A DNA stretch of 64,000 nucleotides, taken from Eutreptiella sp. 'Long Island Sound 2002' (lineage: Eukaryota > Euglenozoa > Euglenophyceae > Eutreptiales > Eutreptiaceae). Where the stretch lies: positions 77,723,918-77,787,917 of the forward strand of contig OZ038382.1 of the NCBI GenBank assembly GCA_964036045.1, read 5' to 3'. Made by a program: the position numbers and the translations under genes. Positions 33,330 through 44,992 of this stretch are shown here, piece after piece. Each line of letters opens with the position of its first letter. Position 1 is the stretch's first letter. The notes below the pieces were generated by a model. The model had not been told where the DNA came from and ran no database searches. It saw only the letters and a program-made list of their open reading frames with translations.

Positions 33330-34610
33330 TCAGTCCCTAGCTTTAGTCTTGGAGGCAAGCGTCTCAGCGAGCCTCAGCAACTCACCAAGGTTGTTCTGGG
33401 ACAAGTAGTCAACCAGAACTGAGTTTAGGCGTCCCTCAGGTAGAACAAACGCAGAGAAGGGCTCCCAGGTGGCCTCTTCGACTCCAAACCCTTCCCAGAG
33501 GGTGAGGAAGCGCCAACCCTGGCGATAGCGGTGGCGTAGGACAGACTTCAGCAGGTAGAAGCCCCCCTTAGCCATCTCCTCGGCGTTCATGTCAGGGAGT
33601 TCCCCTTCAACTTCCATAGGGCTGGCAGCCCCTTGTAGGTCCGGAGCGGCGATTTCCTCGTCGTTCAGCTCCGACCCTTCCCCACAGAGGTCCTCAGGAT
33701 CATAGTAGCGCTTCAGTTGTTGAGCAGCGCACACCAAGGACCCCCCTAGACGGGGAGAACACCGCACGGTGATACGGTGTCCATCCACTGATAGAATCTT
33801 GTACGGCCTAAAGTATGGGTCATCGCTGGTAGAGCGTGGCCAGGCGGGTAGTCGACTGTGGTGCACCAGCACCCAGTCCCCCTCTTGGTAGGTGGCCGGT
33901 ACTCGGTGCTTATTCTTCTTGTTCCACTGACGCTCCCTCACTCTCTGGAGCATAGCCTTGGCCTTGTCCACCTTCGCTTGTTGCTCTTGGACCCATTCAC
34001 CCACAGAAGAATGGGTGTTTTCTGGATAGGCAGCATGTAGAAACCATGCCGGGCGCCCTAGGAATAGCTCATGGGGCGAGTAGCCGGTAGCTGAACTCTC
34101 TTGGGAGTTCATCATCAAGGATATGTCGGGGAGTAGTCTCACCCAGTCTCTGGTGCGTTCAGTTTTGCACCATATCCGTACATTCTCCTTCAGGACACGG
34201 ATCTGTCGCTCACATAGGGGGTTGCTCGTGTGCGAGTAGGGAATCCCCGTAGACACCTGGACATTGAGGGATCTCAGGGTCCTCTTGTACCAACCGGTAT
34301 CCGAGCGTACTCGTACGTCCTCATCGGAGTTGATCTCCTTGGGCGCCCCATAGACACAAAACCACTCCTCCAGGAGTATCTTGATAGTCTCCTCCCCGGT
34401 AATGTGCTTGGTACATGGGAACACCCTGGTAAATCTGGTCAGCCCACAGGTTACCACGAGGGCGAAGTCATAGCCCCCGAACTTCGGCATCTCCGTGTAG
34501 TCCACGTATAGAACACTGTTAGCACAGTGAGGGATGGGCAGGGTCGAGTAGAGACCTCTGTCCCTGATATCCCCTGGTTTACAGGACCTGCACGGGCACT
34601 TGTCCACCAT
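33330..34610 (-). pseudogene. B2 integrase with chromodomain-like tail
   Basis: A 426-residue open frame. It starts in the zinc-binding region (CPCRSC at 5-10), and the His pair is in the preceding frame segment (HESSGHVG). The catalytic core has D37 (YVDYTE), D96 (NSDEDV) and E134 (PLCERQ), the usual DDE spacing. A GPY-like region follows (DDPYFRPYKI, about 265). A C-terminal stretch WEGFGVEEATWEP at about 373-385 resembles the core of a chromodomain, which in chromoviruses guides insertion to particular chromatin. All catalytic residues are present. The frame is separated from upstream pol by a one-base shift near 34,676. Confidence 0.85.
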
Positions 34611-34675
34611 AGGCTGGAGGGTTTTCCGCAGTTGGTCGTCAGTCCACGTAGTGTGGAACCACTGCTTGAACAGCC

Positions 34676-35179
34676 TCAGGGAACGTTAGCACCCACATGA
34701 CCGCTGGACTCATGGGTCCACTTCAGCAGCGCTGGGACTCTGTCACTAGGCACCACGATGCGGTCCTCGTGCCAGAGGTAGCTCTTGTCCCTCTTCCACT
34801 GGTCTTGGTTGACCAGGACGGGTTCAAGGCGTTTCTCCAGGCGCTTGTAGATATCCCCGAACTCCTTCAGGTACTCCGATTGTTGGAGTCCATCCAGGGG
34901 GCGTATTATCGTCATTTTGAGGTCCAAGTGGACGTCCATACGGCTGAATGCCTCCTTAGCCAGCGCTTCAGACCGGGCACCAATCAGGGCGTCGAAGTTG
35001 TTGCGGCTGATGTAGTCTGCACACTCGTTCTTCACTCCCTGGATATCGTGTACCGTCAGCCGTAGTTGACTGAGGTAGGTCCACCAGCGCCGTAGCTTGG
35101 CCTTCTCAAGTGGGGGGCCCTTCTGGAAACTGCGGACCGGTTCTTGGTCGCACAGCCAGACCACAGGGTTACTCCCCAA
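34676..35179 (-). pseudogene. B2 RNase H C-terminus and integrase zinc-domain start
   Basis: It reads WLCDQEPVRSF, then LRLTVHDIQGVKNECADYIS, the typical end of Ty3/gypsy RNase H (a G-x-x-N-x-x-A-D-x-x-S block). It ends with the His pair of the integrase zinc domain (HESSGHVG). TGA at 34,676 follows a frameshift, after which integrase continues in another frame. The N-terminal half of RNase H (35,180-35,460) is not in a clean frame. Confidence 0.75.
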
Positions 35180-35464
35180 CAGTCATGCTTGTGAGGATAG
35201 CACCAGCATACCCGCCAGCAATTCCTGCTCATAGGTGGAATAGTTCCCCCTGGCCTGGTTCCACTTCCAGTTCCAGTGGCCCAGAGGTACTAGGACCCAC
35301 TTGTCGTCAGGGTAGCTGTGCTTGAGGGTTCCATCTCGGTTGAGACCTTCCGTCCCCCATTAAGAAATGGTCGAGTCGAACTCCTCCTTCTCTACTGCTT
35401 GCCATTGGAACAACGTTCCACCACCGCCCACATTGCTGGCGTCGGTCACCAGGAAAATATCCCC

Positions 35465-36814
35465 TCAAGCCCTAGGCACGCACAAGCACTTAGCGATGGC
35501 TACGTTGTCTTTGAGCTCGTGAAACGCTTGTTGCACTTGTGGGCCCCAGCGCCAAGCAGTACTCCTCTTGATCAAGTCCGTCATGATGGCGCTGGTGTAG
35601 GTGAAGTTTTTGATATGGCGGCGATAGAAGTTGCACGCCCGAATGAAACTGCGTACATCATGAAGTCCTTTCTTGGGGTCTTCGTGTCGTACCTTAGCAT
35701 CCATCAGGGGTTTGGCCTTAGAGGCCGCTGGGGTCCACCACCCATAGCCAACGTCAAACTCCAGGTACCGCATGGTCTCCTGTATGAACTCACACTTCTC
35801 CAGCTTGAGTCGTGTGTGGTTCTCCTGGCAGACCGCAAAGAACTCACCCAAAAGGATGAGGTGATCCTCCTGGGTATTGGTCCCGAGGCATACATCGTCG
35901 ATGTGAGCCTCCATCTGGGCCCCACGGGATATAAGCTCCTCCACCTTAGGTCTCCTTCGTAGGATGGACAACATCTCGTTCATCAGCTCTTGGAATAGAG
36001 CGGGTGCATTAGCCACGCCAAACGGCATGACCTTCCAATTGAACACCCTCCCCTGAGGGGTGATGAAGGCCAGTAGTTCCTGTGCGTTGGGCGTCAGGTC
36101 CACTTGCCAGAATCCGCTCCTCTTGTCCATCTTGGTCTTGTAGCGGCAGGAGGCTATCTTCTCCAGGGTAGACTCCATATTGGGAATGGACCCTGAGTGG
36201 TTCAGCGTCTTCTTGTTCAGCTCTCCGTAGTCCACTACCAGCCGTTTGGCTGTAGACCCAGGTTTAGCCACCAGGAAACAGGGGCTGCAGTGTAGGGGGT
36301 AGTCCCCGTCCTTGTACTCCAGGACTAGGCCAGCGTCGATACATTCTTGTATCTGTCGCTCGATCTCGTCGGCCTGCTCTTCAAGAGCTGGATAGGGTCT
36401 CCTCCGGATCTTGTGACCCACGAACTCGGGTTTCAGCTTGAGCTCCATCTGTACCAGCTTGTCACATGAGGCTGGAGGGGGTAGTTCCCCGAACACCTCC
36501 AGATAGGTCCTTATAAGGTTCTGTACCCGCGGGTTCAATACCTTGATCTTGTCCTCCATGTCCTTGTCAGAGTGTAAGTTGCTTGCCCCCTGAGTAATAG
36601 AGGTCGGGAGGTGGTCCTCCACCGACTCTTCGCCCGTGGTAGTGTCCTTCAGCCCTTGGTAGGCATATAGAAGGTCTTGTTCAACCATCTCCGGTGGACG
36701 ATGGCAACATAGGCACGCTAGAGGGGGTTCACATACACATTCCTCCAAGAGGTCGTCCTCCTCTGGGGTCCTCACATGGGCGCCCCACACGCTCTTCATG
36801 AGCCTAAGATCCAC
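35465..36814 (-). pseudogene. B2 reverse transcriptase
   Basis: A 449-residue frame. Residues 1-130 are the linker also seen in B1. RT blocks follow: LVVDYGELNKKT (192), KMDKRSGFWQVDL with catalytic D230, MPFGVANAPALFQ (263), and AHIDDVCLG with D306 and D307 in place of the usual YVDD. The connection and start of RNase H follow (RSFIRACNFYRRHIKNF, then TAWRWGP and AFHELK). It copies element RNA into cDNA. The catalytic aspartates are intact. It is shifted from upstream pol by an indel near 36,815 (B1 has CAACGAGAGGTGG, B2 has a G-rich variant). Confidence 0.85.
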
Positions 36815-38261
36815 CCCCCTCTTGCCAGGTGGTGATCTTCTGTTCGAGGTCCTCCTTCAATTGGGATAGGTCTCCCATACGTCCTTGCTTCAGTGGCCAT
36901 GAGCTGCGGGTAGGCTTCGCGTAGCATAGCTTTTTCGCCAGGAACTTCCTCTTGGAATCCACATACTCCCTTAGCCTGGATCGAGGGTCCAGCTCCTCGT
37001 CCACGGGGTCTTCCACCCTCATGGAGAGTAGGGGTTTCAGTGGGGCGACGTCCTCGGCGTTCTCCACTTCCTCCACACAGGTCTGCACGAAGAAGGCGTC
37101 GTGCTCAGTTTCGTCGTCTGAGTGGATAGAGCTAGGTAGCTCAGATAGTCCACACTCAGAGACTCCATCAGGAACAGGTACATGGCAGGGAGAGTTGGGG
37201 GCGTTGGTGTCAGTCACGACGTACTCATCTCCTCCGGGTGTAGTCTCAACAGCATCTTGAGGTCGTAGGCGATCCTTCAAGTCACCCAAGGCGAGTCCAT
37301 CACTGTCTCATTGTATAGCCTGGACCAGAGTTGGGTACAGATCCTCCCAGGGAACAAAGGTAAGACCTCCGTCCACCACGCTGAGCATACTCCCCCATCC
37401 GGGCTTCCCGATACGCGTCTTGCGTCCCAGAGGCACGTAAATGGCCTCATCAGGCAAACGAACAGAGCTGATAGTCAGCCTGTCCACGAGGTTTCGCCAG
37501 TACTCGTTGCCCCCATGGGCTCCCCAATCGGGGGAACACAGGACCATACGGGAACGTTCCAAGGCCACCTTGGTCAGCACCTTCCCCAGTTCACTGAACC
37601 TGGGGTTCCTGTAGGCCATCCCGAAAGAGGGCCAGTAAAATTTGTAGCTGCAGTTCCTCCCCTTGCTGCAGTAAAGGTCCAGTACATGCTGCATGTCGCT
37701 GGCGAACAACTCCACACTCAGGTCTTCTCTAGAGTAACCCAACTCCTTCAGACCTTGGTCTAGGACTTCCCCCCATAGTTGATAGTCCTCAGTTTTGGAG
37801 GCCGCCATCATGTTCGAGGGCTCCTCCTTCGATAGCCTCAGGTAACTCGAGGTATGTTCCGACTGCTCCAGTGGCACCGACTCTCTGCCACTGCCGTGGT
37901 CCACGTAGAGGAGGTAGGGCGCTTGCAGCGTTAGGGATTGTATCTGGGAGTGCTGCACGAAGAAGTCAGTCCCCAGTACAAAGTTGAAGGCCTCAGTGTC
38001 CATCACATAGAACCGATGGGCGATAGTCCGGGAGCCCATAGGTACCTCCACTTCACAGTCCCCGCAGCTGTGCACCACATGTCCATCCCCCATGCGTATA
38101 CCCGCGCTGGTCATGGTGTTCTTCAGGCTCCCACAAGGTAAATTTTTCTTGGCCACTATAGATATTGTGGCGCCAGTATCCAATACTTCCAGGTATTCGC
38201 GTCCCCCTAGTCGGATACGTACCCAAAACACCAGGTCTTGGGTGCCACCGGAGCGTCCCTG
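36804..38261 (-). pseudogene. B2 aspartic protease plus DIRS-methyltransferase-like domain and linker
   Basis: Protease: DTGA at residues 18-21 of the frame starting at 38,231 and NFVLGTDFF at 83-91, which process Gag-Pol. Then a domain at about 145-295 with VELFASDMQHVLDLYCSK (173-190), MAYRNPRFSELGKVLTK (205-221), MVLCSPDWG (229-237) and GWGSMLSVVDG (278-288). This pattern (FAS, N-P-x-F, P-D-W) resembles the Dam-like methyltransferase region known from DIRS retroelements. The catalytic-type NPPF is reduced to NPRF, and NPGF in B1. TGA at 37,310-37,308 separates an acidic linker (37,307-36,804). Confidence 0.7.
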
Positions 38262-38264
38262 TCA

Positions 38265-40772
38265 GAACTCCGCGGGACAGGTCACCTCGAACCCCTTGTT
38301 CCGCAATTTGCGGGCCATCCTCATGAAACGGCTCCTCTTCTTAGCGTTGCCGTCATCACCACCTTCATGCTCACGCTTGGCTCCTTGTTCTTGCTGGGCC
38401 TGCGTTTGTGAGCGTGTGGTAGGACCAGACTGCCCTCCAGAGGGCTCGGAGTTCCCCCCTGGATTAGGGTTTGGGTTGCCTCCGTTCTTGTCCTTATTCT
38501 TGTTGTCCTTGTCTGGCTGGCGGTTAGCGCCTCCTCCTCGTCACCCTTGACCCTTGTCTTGCCCCTGTCCACGTCCTTTCGACTTGCCCTTGCCGGAGTC
38601 GTTGCCTTTGCCTTTGCCTCCACCTTTGCCTGAGCCTTTGCCAGGATCTTCACCCTTAAGCTTCGCCGATAGGCGTTGCTTATGGTAGCACTCATCCTCG
38701 TAGTGCTTCCTCTTCCCGCAGAATACACACGTGATGGTGCACCTGTAATGATCCGGCTGGTTCGCTTTGGCGCTGGTGTTCTTCTCCTGCTGCTTCCCCT
38801 GGACTACGAAGCAGTCTCGCTGCTCGCAGTCAGGGGCGTGCTGCAGGTGGCCCTGCTCGTCTCTGGCATCACACCAGAATAGCTCCTTAACGTTCTCCAT
38901 GATACAGGCGTGGGCGTGTTTGGCGGTAGTCCCCTGCCCAGGTCGGGACCCTTGGTACCCTTTGCCATGGCCTCCAGAACCTCCACCACCAGGACGGTAG
39001 TTGTTCAAGTTCCGTTCGCTCTCCTTCTCCAGCGCCAGCTCCAGGAGTAGCACACATAGATCCTCGTAGCGGAGGGATCTAGCCTTGCGCTCCGCCGGCG
39101 AACGGCACTCGTCCCACAGCTCTCGAGGGAGCTTGGCCACCAACCAGAACAGCAGGTCGTCGCTGCTGTAGGAACCGGGCGTCAGTCGTCCAACCCAGTG
39201 ATCCAGGTCAGCCAACAGCTCAAAGACCCCGCCAGGTTTGGGGTTGTTGGGCAGCACGGGCAGGTTCTGGATCTCGCCCCTGATGGAGAGATCGGTTTCG
39301 TAGGCCGGGTACTGCCTCTCCAGGGCAACCAACACACCGGCAAAGGTGGCGGAGTTAGTCACGATCTGCCTGACCTGCTTCTCCAGGTACTTGGTCTTGC
39401 AGCACTGCAGGAGCAGATCGCACTTGACTCGTCCACTAGCGTGGGTTTGGCCGGTCAATCGGAGAAACCGGCCATAATTCTCACCGAACTCGCTGAGGTC
39501 CTTGCTTGTGAACTCAGGCAGGTTCACCACGATCTTGGAGGTGGCAAAAGCCTTCGCCTCCTGAATCCTGCGTCCTTCAGGGCGTCGGGTCTTCTTCTTC
39601 TTCTTCTTCTTCTTCTTTCCCCTTGGGTTCTCGGGGTCCTCCGGGTCATCGTCCTCCGAGGGCGAAGCAGAAGTCATAGACGGCGGCTCATCATCGGAGG
39701 GGTCTCCGCCTAGATCACTAGAGCCATAAGGCTCCATGTCCACCATTGCCCTCAAGGCTGTCAGCCCCAGCCGGTCCAGCTCGGCCCTCGTAGAGTTCGT
39801 CACGTGGCTGTAGGGCGGCTGGGCCGTTCTCGGTACGAAAGGACTTCTTGGTATCGCTGCAGGGGTCGGCATCGGTCGGCTCCTCAGGCTCCCCAGGGTG
39901 TTTGTCAGCCCTGCAGCCAGGTGGTTGGCCTGTACTCGATGGGGTGACATTCCCACTGTGGTATGTGACGCTTGGGGCGGGATCATCAGGGGCTCCAATT
40001 TCTCTCGGATCTCTTGAGTGAGGTCACCCACGATTTTTGAACTGGCTCCTCGGAGCGGCTCGTTGATCTCCGACCACGTCAGGGACCTGTTGGAGGATCT
40101 CCCCGATCCTCTACTCCTGCCTCCAAGAGACTCAGGTCCTCTCCTCAACCCACTCAAGGTTGCATACCCAGGTGCATACCCAGGAACATCCACATAGGTT
40201 CCCGTAGCGGGTAGAGGATGGTGATAGTCAGCCGCATACCATCGCGGCGCAGAACTGGAAGCCACCGGCTCATTGGCAGTAGTTGCCTCAGGAAACGCAG
40301 TGGTAGGTGGGCCCAAACCATAGGCAGGGTAGGCAGGCATGCCAGTAAAGCCTGTGCCTTCTGCCATAGGTGGGTTGGTTATGGGAGTGGATGTTGCAGC
40401 GGCTGGGTCTGGAATTGGGAGTGTGGTGGTTATAGTAGAGGGATATGCGTGGAGGCCAGAAGCGCTTGGTGCGCCTTCGAAGGTAGGGTCATTCGTCAGG
40501 TCTTGCCCTTGGTCCTCTCATTCGTCAGCTTCGTCTCCAGCATCCTTCTCACTCTCTCCCTTCCTCCCCACAGGCTGAGTGACCTCCTCCTCGACTGAGA
40601 GGGCCTGGAAGGCCAACTGGAGTCCATCCAAAGAGTCCTCAGCCACGTCCACTGGCCCATGTAAGGGCTCCGAAGGTACAGCGCTAGGTCCAGGTCCAGG
40701 TTCACCAGGTGCTGGCCTTGCTGGTGCCTCAGGCGCTGTCTGCACGTCGGCGTCCTCCTTCCTTGTGTCCAT
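38265..40772 (-). pseudogene. B2 gag with CCHC knuckle
   Basis: It starts MDTRKEDADVQ at 40,772 and runs in one frame for about 835 codons. A TGA interrupts it at 40,520-40,518 and another at 38,543-38,541. A third TGA at 38,264-38,262 separates gag from protease in the same frame. Parts: Pro/Ala-rich N-terminus; poly-Lys tract near 39,600; capsid-like region FTSKDLSEFGENYGRFL to YSSDDLLFWLVAKLPRELWD (39,100-39,520); Gly-rich hinge; knuckle CVFCGKRKHYEDEC near 38,700; Gly/Lys repeats. The same gag-protease stop occurs in B1. B3 gag is a close relative. Confidence 0.8.
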
Positions 40773-40860
40773 CTTCGTTCGCCCTTCTGCTTATATGTGA
40801 CTGTACTCGGCGCACTGGATGTACGGCGCGGGGTTGCTGCCGGTGCGCAGAGACAGTCTG

Positions 40861-40873
40861 CCTCTTGCTACCA
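40861..40873 (-). other. B2 primer-binding site
   Basis: On the minus strand TGGTAGCAAGAGG directly follows the LTR end. It matches the initiator tRNA-Met complement for eight bases with a one-base shift thereafter (B3 has TGGTAGCAGAG). Confidence 0.6.
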
Positions 40874-41574
40874 AAAAAGTTGATAGTGATTTCAACACTG
40901 TGTTTTTGCCTCTCCTGCTGCTTGCTGCTGGTGTAGGGTTTCCTGCTGCTTGTTTTTGAAGATGAAAAGCTTTTGTATGCTGAAATACAATCAATCCAGG
41001 ATAGCCCAAGCCAGAGATATGCAAGTAGAAGAGAATCAGGATCAAAGCATGAAGGGCTGCAGTGTAAACAGTGAAAGATGAAAGGATATTCACAGAAACT
41101 GCAACTCAGGTCAAATTGGATTGCATATTCACAAAGATAGCTGAAATGTTTTGGAAAAGAGTTGGAAAACTGCCCCATGGTCACTCTATCTCCGTAGTGC
41201 CATCTCAGGAGATGTGCACTCTTTGTTTTGGGTCCCATATGTGCTGAGGTGGCAGGGCATGTGGCGATGAGGTCACTGCCATGTCACATGGGATATTCCT
41301 ACTTAGCTAGGCTGACCGGGAATTGAACCCAAGACCTCTCAAAAAGAGGTGCCCAGCCCCCTAGGGTGCATACCACTAGGACAGCTAAGAATTCATGGAA
41401 AAACATAGATAAATTCATAGGCTCTGCCCTGGATATGTCAGTTCTCAGTCAACTCAGGAAAGGATGATTTGCCTCACATTGAAAGGGGATTCAGGGGTCC
41501 ACTCCATATCCTGATTGGGTGTTTGGTTCCATAGGTCAAAATGTGTTATCACCACTTTTGGTGGGGCCAATACT
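40874..41574 (-). repeat. B2 LTR, truncated at its outer end
   Basis: Nearly identical to 30,298-31,000 of B1. Similarity stops at 41,574, where B1 goes on for another 80 bases to its GTAAGAAAAAG end. Foreign sequence follows. Confidence 0.7.
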
Positions 41575-42263
41575 TCTATGCTTTGACACATGGCACAATT
41601 GATGGCACAAAAAACCTCCAAACTGCTGTCCATGGACAAATTGTCGGGCAAAGACAAACAATTTTGAAAAAAAAAACAGCTCTTTCCATGTATCAAAACA
41701 TCATGTCAACCCAGGACAAAATAATCTGAAATATGGTATAACAATTTTGAAAAAAAAAAAAAAGCGGATGTTTACTGCCCATCTCAGACATCTGCCCATC
41801 TCAGACATTTCTTCCTTTATGTCTCTCTTCACTTCCCCGTTAATACTGACCTCCAACATTATGCGGCTGTCGAGATGAGTTACACACAAACCATTCACGC
41901 TCAGCTTGATACCCATTTGTTATGCTCAAGCAGGAAATGACAGTTCACAGCAGCGCACAGACTGAACACAAAGACAGATGAGCCAAAGATGATGCAGACG
42001 TAAGAAGAATAGACTCTGACTGTGGCACTTGGGATGTCTTGTGACACAATGAACAGGAGCGCACAGGAAAAAATCTTGCGCAGGTGCCCAAGTTAATTAA
42101 TGATTGCCAATTGTACCCTCCATTGCTTGTCCTCAGCCCAATTGACAACAATCCAATGACTTCATTGACAGACTCCAACTTACTCCAACTTCGTGATAAT
42201 GTTCATCTTTCAGTAGAGACAAAAACAAAGTAACAGCTCAGCGCTCAGGAAAGTACTTGAAGA
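41575..42263. other. Unassigned region with duplicated A-run motif
   Basis: No gene seen. CAATTTTGAAAAAAAAAA occurs at about 41,658 and again with a longer A run at about 41,742, and CATCTCAGACAT is duplicated at 41,793-41,820. These may be tails of small retroposed sequences. Confidence 0.35.
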
Positions 42264-44061
42264 TCAGCACTCAGGAAAGTACTCGAAGAGCGGTGGCAGA
42301 GTCCGCACAATCTTGAACATGGTATCTTGGAAGGATGCACCCCACTCTTCCTCCTTCACGAAGTTGCTCTGAACCAGACGACACACAAATGACACAAAGA
42401 CACACACCCTGTGCTGTGCTGCTGTGCTGTGCTGTGCTGTGCTGTGCTGTGCTGTGCTGTGTTGTGCTGTGCTGTGCTGTGCTGTTGTGCTGTGCTGTGC
42501 TGTGCTGTGCTGTGCTGTGCTGTGCTGTGCTGTGCTGTGCTGTGCTGTGCTGTGGTGCTGTGGTGCTGTGCTGTGCTGTGTTTCACCACTACAGTACTGG
42601 CCATCTCTGACACATGAGTTCTCACATGAGTTGATATTTTGGTGTGATATTTTCCCCCCAAAAAGTCGCAACCCAATTTTCAGTGTGCTGCGGCATGCTG
42701 ACACACAAATGACACACACAGACAGCGCGCTGACACACAAAAGACACACAGAGCTGATGAACAAATGACACACAGAGAGCGCTGACACAAAAAACACACA
42801 GACGGCGCGCTGACACACAAAGGACACAAACAGAGCGCGCTGACACACAGATGACACACACAGAGCGCGCTGACACACAACGAACACACAGACAGCACTC
42901 TGACACCCAAATGACACACAGAGACGGCGCGCTGACACACAGACAGCGCGCTGACACACAGAGAACACACAGACAGCGCGCTGACACACAGAGAGCACAA
43001 ACAGAGCGTCGGAATCCTTGGGAGAGGAGAGATCTTTGCACACTGAGTGCACCTGAATCCCCATTTCGGCGCATGTATTTGACAGCACTGAAGCAAAGCT
43101 GTCGGTCGCCTCGTTGCTAGAGGACTGTACTGTGAATGGCATCATGTTCGCAAGAAAGGCTCTGCGCCAGTTCTCCAAGATGTTAAATGTGTTTTGTGGG
43201 GAACACCAACATGCTGGGCAAAGCGTTGGTGGGCCTTGTCTGATCTTTACGGAGGTGAGGCTGCGTAATGAAGACACTGTTTTCGGGCACCTCGTCAAAA
43301 ACGCTCATATGGCTTGCCCCAACATCAAAAATTTCGTCCACCAGACAAACACAGTCCCATTTCTGACCAGCCTGATGACAGTTGAGGATGAACTCCTCAA
43401 TTTGAGTCTTAGCCAGTTGTGCTGCCTGAAGCATCAATCCAGGCAGTGGACAGCGCAGAGAGAGACGAAGCAGATCCGCAGAATTGGCAGCAGCAAATTT
43501 CGAAAACTGTGCGCGAACGTGGCCACTTGTATCTGACTGGACCTGGGCATATGGTCCTAAAGCCATCACGATGACCAAGCGTTCTGAAACGGGAGCCTTC
43601 TCAAAAGTTGCTTGGAAAGGCGGAAGCCCAGCAACTATGTCTACCACCCTGGTAAGCTGCTCGCACATGCGCTGTTGCGCGCTGACACACAACGAACACA
43701 CAGACAGCGCGCTGACACCCAAAAGACACAGAAATGACACACAGACAGCGCTGACTCACAAACGACACACAGACAGCGCGCTCATCAATACCTTGGATAG
43801 CTTTTGCTCCGCTTCGCGCCTCAACTGCACTTCAGTCATATCCACCTCAGCAGCTCGACGTTGGTTGTGTGCCTTATCCATTTCGACGTCGCGCCTCCTT
43901 CGCTCTTCTTGCGTCAGCAAACGTTCTAAGTCACGTCGCATCTTTTTTCCAGTTTCCTGCCAGATTGAGGCTTGAGATTCTGCGGCTTGTCTCATTGCCT
44001 TTTCCCTGTCACGCTCCGCTTCGATCCTTCGACGGTACTGCTCCTCCTCCGTCAGTTGGGC
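42264..44061 (-). CDS. Unrecognised intron-containing gene, C-terminal exons
   Basis: Exon a, 44,061-43,792, starts after a CATTACAG acceptor. It encodes a charged coiled coil (LTEEEQYRRRIEAERDREK to RREAEQKLSK). Intron 43,791-43,672 runs GTATTG to CAACAG, keeps the frame, and consists of a GCGCGCTGACACAC repeat. Exon b starts RMCEQLTRVVDIVAGLPPFQ and holds the main folded part (PVSERLVIVMALGPYAQVQ, CLVDEIFDVGASHMSVFDEV). A frame change near 43,190-43,260 is either a short intron or an indel; coding then continues NILENWRRAFLANMMPF to about 43,015. A long repeat-filled intron follows to the TGGTTCAG acceptor at 42,369. The last exon, 42,368-42,264, ends FEYFPEC. I do not recognise the protein. 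Exons upstream of 44,061 were not found, and it may be a pseudogene. Confidence 0.5.
42406..42585 (+). repeat. Pentanucleotide repeat (GCTGT)n
   Basis: About 35 near-perfect GCTGT units inside the last intron of the minus-strand gene. On that strand it reads ACAGC, which repeats AG dinucleotides upstream of the true acceptor. Confidence 0.9.
42690..43010 (-). repeat. Intronic tandem repeat, CTGACACACA family
   Basis: Irregular units of about 30-36 bases built from GCGCGCTGACACACA plus AATGACACACAGAC. The same family fills the smaller intron at 43,672-43,791 of the same gene. Long Cys/Val/Ser-rich frames over it are artefacts. Confidence 0.8.
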
Positions 44062-44585
44062 CTGTAATGTCGCACAACAATACGGCAGGAGTGAACGAGG
44101 TTTCCGAGAGCTCCGGTGTACACCAATAGATATGATTCGCTCCTGGACTAACGCAGGACAATCTGATTACGGGTAAATTGTGACCTCATGCTTGACCTGA
44201 ATGAACTTCTTCCCACTTTTTCGACTTCTTCACTCTTCCTCCTTCATGAAGTTCCTGACTGTAGCAATGATGGGCGTTGTGTATAAATGGCAGGGACATA
44301 ATCTGTGAAAAGTTGTAAATTGCACACCTGTGAACAATTTTCTTGTAAACCATTTTCTTCTTTTCGGGATTCGCTGCCGTCATACCCGCTGACCGCGATT
44401 CACTTCAACCACCTTTATCTCACAAAGGAAAGATATTTTTCTGTTCAAAAAACAATTTTCGGCATTTCCTGCCATAAAGCCTTCTAAAAGATGTTCAAAA
44501 TATCTCATTAGGTTTGTGCCCTGTACAACATTTTGTCTTTTATGTGTAATCTATTTCTGGTAAGTATCAACCCCGGAGGCCTGAT
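44062..44585. other. Unassigned A/T-rich region
   Basis: It would contain upstream intron or exons of the minus-strand gene. I see no convincing frame or signal beyond the acceptor at 44,062. Confidence 0.3.
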
Positions 44586-44604
44586 TGACACCCTGAGATG
44601 CCAT

Positions 44605-44966
44605 CAGGTCCTGGTTGCGCCATCCTGACGCTATCCTGACGCTATCCTGACGCTATCCTGACGCCATCCTGACGCCACCATAATATCCTGACGCCACCCT
44701 GACGCCATCCTGACGCCAGCCTGACGCTCCCTGACGCCATCCTGACGCTATTTTGGTGTTTTCCTGACGCCATCCTGACGCATCCTGACGCAACCTGACG
44801 CCATCCTGACGCCAAACTACCCATCATCCTGACGGCATCCTGACGGCCATCCTGACGCATCCTGACGCCATCCTGACGCCATCCTGACGCCATCCTGACG
44901 CCATCCTGACGCCATCCTGACGCCATCCTGACGCTATCCTGACGCCATCCTGACGCCATCCTGACG
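44605..44966 (+). repeat. 11-bp satellite (CATCCTGACGC)n
   Basis: About 30 units with small variants (GCTATCC, GCATCC, GGCATCC) in 360 bp. Eleven bases give an 11-residue period in translation, producing the Met-Ala-Ser-Gly-Trp-Arg-Gln frames on minus. It abuts a truncated B LTR. Confidence 0.9.
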
Positions 44967-44992
44967 TCTTTACGTCGCAGGGCCCGAATCAA

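Larger units (their letters stand above)
33330..41574 (-). mobile_element. B2, the most complete B-family Ty3/gypsy element
   Basis: Order on the minus strand: partial LTR, primer site, gag, protease, methyltransferase-like domain, RT, RNase H, integrase with chromodomain-like tail. The integrase-last order and the tail place it with chromoviruses of the Ty3/gypsy group. The 5' LTR is cut at 41,574, where B1 and the 45-kb copy continue. No 3' LTR is found to the left. Several frameshifts and stops make it inactive. Confidence 0.85.
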
